A stretch of DNA of 64,000 nucleotides from Tolypothrix bouteillei VB521301 (GTDB lineage: Bacteria > Cyanobacteriota > Cyanobacteriia > Cyanobacteriales > Nostocaceae). Where the stretch lies: contig NZ_JHEG04000001.1 in NCBI RefSeq assembly GCF_000760695.4, positions 5,400,204 to 5,464,203 of the forward strand, read 5' to 3'. A program made the position numbers and the translations under genes. The notes beneath the pieces are model-generated. The model was given only the letters and a program-made list of their open reading frames with translations. It did no database searches and was not told where the DNA came from. This document shows positions 61,746-64,000 of the stretch, one piece after another (positions within the stretch are counted from its first letter, which is position 1; each line of letters begins with the position of its first letter).

Positions 61746-63338
61746 ATGGAACAAGAAATAGGAACATCTCTAGATTCACTAGATGCGGAAAATACTGAAC
61801 ATAATGGCAATTTCTTAAGCAGCAAGCAGCGCAAACTCTTGCTAGCAGCAGCAGCAATCTCTTCTGCATGCGGATTAGCTGTAGAACTTTTACTTGGAAC
61901 CCTTGCAAGTTACTTAGTTGGGAACCAAGCCCTGTCCTACGGTATTGCGGTGGGGGGCTTTTTAGCAGCAATGGGTGCTGGTTCTTACTTGAGCAGATTT
62001 GTTGCAGCAAAAACAAAAGGGCGCTTTCTTCAAAATCAGTTACTACTTGCTTTTGTACAGGTGGAGTTGGCGATCGCACCACTCACAGCCCTGTTACCTT
62101 TAGGATTATTTGCCCTATTTGTGCTTGATGGTTCCATTTGGTTGGGATTAGTTCTCGTCACTCTTTTGCTGGGATTGCTAGCAGGTTTAGAAGTCCCACT
62201 CTTAACACGACTTGTAGAATCATCAGAAGGAGTTAGAGAAGCCCTAGCAGGAGTTTTAGCACTGGACTATCTAGGCGCACTTATTGGTTCACTCCTGTTT
62301 CCAGTACTCCTGTTACCCTGGTTGGGCATGTTTCCCACAGCTTTCATATTGGGTGCATTTCCCGCTTTTATGGTCTTCGCGATTGGAAAATCTTTTCCCC
62401 AACTGCGACGCTGGGCTTATTTAGGGTTAATGGTAGGCGTGCTGCTCTGTACCTTGGCACCAATTTCTCTACCTATTAGCAATAATCTAGAGAATAACTT
62501 ATATAAAGCACCTGTTATTCAGCGTATTCAAACACCCTATCAACGTATTGTCCTGACAAGACAAGGGCAAGACGTGCGGCTGTTCCTGAATGGCGATCTA
62601 CAATTTTCTACAATAGATGAATATCGCTATCACGAAGCACTCGTGCATCCAGCAATGAGTGCAACTCCTAACAGAAAACGAGTCCTCGTGTTGGGAGCTG
62701 GAGATGGTATGGCGGTGCGGGAAGTGTTGAAGTGGCGAGAGGTTGAGAAAGTCGTACTGATTGAACTCGACCCAGCAGTTGTTAAGTTAGCTACTCGTCA
62801 TCCGCAACTCGTGCAAGTTAACAATAAAGCTTTAACAGACCCCCGCGTTGAAGTCATCAACGCTGATGCTTTTACCACAGCCCCAGGTCTGAAAGAAACC
62901 TTTGATGTTATTATCGCGGACTTTCCCGATCCAGATCAAGAAATCCTTGCCAAACTGTACTCAGATGGTTTTTACCGACGTTTGATGGGACGACTTGCAG
63001 ACAGTGGGGTGTTAGTGACCCAAGCATCCAGTCCATTTTTTGCCCCCAAAGTGCTGAGTTGTATTACTGAAACTATTGCCCACACTGGGCTAAAAGTACA
63101 TCCTTACGTAGTCGATGTTCCCAGTTTTGGTCCGTGGGGTTTTGTAATGGCTTCGCGGGCTGCTATTGAATCAGATAAACTTGAGCTTCCCGTATCAACA
63201 CGCTTTCTGACTCCAAATATTCTGCATCATTTATTTGAATTACCTAAAGATGTGCTACTAGGAAATACTAAGGTGAACCGCTTATCCGATCCCGTAATTG
63301 TTCGTTACCAATTGGATTCTCGCTGGGTTTCATATTAA
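61746..63338 (+). CDS. Membrane-anchored spermidine synthase-like protein
   Basis: A 530-residue protein. Residues 25-235 contain about seven transmembrane helices rich in Leu, Ala and Gly. The C-terminal 280 residues are a polyamine aminopropyltransferase-type domain: QRIVLTRQGQDVRLFLNGDL, the strand YHEALVHPAM, motif I VLVLGAGDGMAVREVL near residue 315, VVLIELDPAVVKLA, and IIADFPDPDQEILAKLYSD at the Asp that normally activates the amine. The usual aminopropyl donor and putrescine residues appear kept, but such membrane-fused proteins have no proven product. A DUF4178 gene follows after a long hairpin. Confidence 0.87.
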   Translation: MEQEIGTSLDSLDAENTEHNGNFLSSKQRKLLLAAAAISSACGLAVELLLGTLASYLVGNQALSYGIAVGGFLAAMGAGSYLSRFVAAKTKGRFLQNQLLLAFVQVELAIAPLTALLPLGLFALFVLDGSIWLGLVLVTLLLGLLAGLEVPLLTRLVESSEGVREALAGVLALDYLGALIGSLLFPVLLLPWLGMFPTAFILGAFPAFMVFAIGKSFPQLRRWAYLGLMVGVLLCTLAPISLPISNNLENNLYKAPVIQRIQTPYQRIVLTRQGQDVRLFLNGDLQFSTIDEYRYHEALVHPAMSATPNRKRVLVLGAGDGMAVREVLKWREVEKVVLIELDPAVVKLATRHPQLVQVNNKALTDPRVEVINADAFTTAPGLKETFDVIIADFPDPDQEILAKLYSDGFYRRLMGRLADSGVLVTQASSPFFAPKVLSCITETIAHTGLKVHPYVVDVPSFGPWGFVMASRAAIESDKLELPVSTRFLTPNILHHLFELPKDVLLGNTKVNRLSDPVIVRYQLDSRWVSY

Positions 63339-63343
63339 TAATG

Positions 63344-63403
63344 GCTAATAGCTAATGGCTAATGGCTAATAGTGCAATTAGCCATTAGCCATTAGCTATT
63401 AGC
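63344..63403. repeat. 27-bp perfect hairpin made of TAATGGC-type heptamers
   Basis: Bases 63344-63370 are perfectly inverted at 63377-63403 around a six-base loop. The arms are heptamer repeats (GCTAATG/GCTAATA), the short tandem repeat type of filamentous cyanobacteria. The hairpin lies in the 83-base gap before the DUF4178 gene and would be transcribed with it. Confidence 0.75.
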
Positions 63404-63421
63404 AATTTCAAGAGGTTTGTT

Positions 63422-64000
63422 ATGACATTCATTTGGCTGGGAATTTTTGTTGTTGGAACTGCTGCTGTTGTTTTGTTCGTACTTCAACAGCAAGGAAAAA
63501 TTTTAATTGGTAGCAATCGCAAGGAACTACCATCGCTACACCGCACGGTATTTAATTTACAAATTGGCGATATCGTGCAACATATGGGTATTGACTGGGT
63601 TGTTGAAGGTCACCTAATTTACACTGTTGGTGAATTTACTTGGTCTGAATATATGTTGCAGGATGGCGATCGCATTCATTGGTTGTCTGTGGAGGAAGAC
63701 GATCGCGTGGAGGTTGCCTTGTTAGAACCTACAAATCAATTAGATATTAGCGACGAACCGCCAAAGCAGTTAAACTTTGCGGGCGAAACTTTTCGATGTG
63801 TTGACTCCGGTACAGCTAGAATGACTCGCAAAGGTACAATTAGAAAACCTGTAGCTTCCCGTTGTCAATATTTTGACTATCAAGGTTCAAATAACAAAGT
63901 GCTTTCAGTAGAAATTTGGGATGGAGAGGTGGAAGTGACTGTTGGAGAACTTATTAATCCTAGGTCGTTGTTGATACTACCAGGTGATGGAAAGAGAGTT
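63422..64000 (+). CDS. DUF4178-type protein, 3' end outside the window
   Basis: 193 codons are visible without a stop. A hydrophobic N-terminal segment (TFIWLGIFVVGTAAVVLFVL) is followed by beta-rich repeats typical of DUF4178 proteins: LQIGDIVQHMGIDWVVEGHL with WSEYMLQDGDRIHWLSVEED, and then a second module (RCVDSGTARMTRKG). It lies downstream of the membrane spermidine synthase-like gene, with which DUF4178 genes are commonly associated. The function is unknown. The start at 63422 is chosen from the hydrophobic N-terminus and the upstream AAGAGGT. Confidence 0.8.
   Translation, partial: MTFIWLGIFVVGTAAVVLFVLQQQGKILIGSNRKELPSLHRTVFNLQIGDIVQHMGIDWVVEGHLIYTVGEFTWSEYMLQDGDRIHWLSVEEDDRVEVALLEPTNQLDISDEPPKQLNFAGETFRCVDSGTARMTRKGTIRKPVASRCQYFDYQGSNNKVLSVEIWDGEVEVTVGELINPRSLLILPGDGKRV

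Overview
The window is chromosomal DNA of a filamentous, probably heterocyst-forming (Nostocales-type) cyanobacterium. The evidence is internal: the octamer GCGATCGC (HIP1) and its core occur throughout, the base composition is moderately AT-rich, short tandem heptamers and palindromic interspersed repeats of cyanobacterial type are common, and the gene families are cyanobacterial (NB-ARC/WD40 STAND proteins, Uma2 nucleases, GAF histidine kinases, EAL-GAF-GGDEF proteins, carboxynorspermidine enzymes). Species cannot be fixed from the sequence alone.

Layout. 1-3.6 kb is decayed accessory DNA: the end of a membrane protein gene, a small transposon-like element with a target duplication, a parDE pair whose toxin carries a stop codon, and a heavily mutated HigA/ImmA gene. 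4.0-17 kb is a conflict/signalling island: two caspase-like proteases in tandem (the second fused to a STAND NTPase and WD40 propeller), two NB-ARC regulators broken in the same linker by short repeats, an intact parDE module and a two-repeat CRISPR relic. 17.2-26.4 kb holds a COG0523 metallochaperone GTPase with a WD40 partner, a secreted Cys-rich peptide, a GAF histidine kinase, a metal-binding lipoprotein lacking its expected ligands, an HNH protein and a two-gene carboxynorspermidine operon.

26.5-36.3 kb contains a divergent aldo/keto reductase-SDR pair, an EAL-GAF-GGDEF protein, a serine hydrolase, a higBA module and an SPFH protein. 36.5-37.9 kb has no protein gene that I accept. It holds two diverged 0.3-kb direct repeats, one tRNA with anticodon CAT and several degenerate tRNA-like sequences, resembling a decayed tRNA array. 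38-54.4 kb carries a GNAT-GNAT-WD40 membrane fusion, Uma2 nucleases, a PadR regulator divergent from an epimerase, two methyltransferases, an RtcB ligase interrupted by an intein, an ATP-grasp protein and a transketolase-like enzyme. 55.3-56.4 kb is a complete IS element.

57-64 kb has two coherent modules. On the minus strand, rtcB, a second COG0523 GTPase and an archease gene follow one another, which suggests metal-dependent maturation of the RNA ligase. On the plus strand lies a membrane cluster: a two-segment membrane protein, a small membrane peptide, a membrane-anchored spermidine synthase-like protein and a DUF4178 protein that runs off the window.

Most attractive leads: the rtcB-COG0523-archease gene order, the GNAT-GNAT-WD40 fusion, the degenerate tRNA array, the ligand-less metal-binding lipoprotein, and the parallel breakage of the two NB-ARC genes at short repeats.
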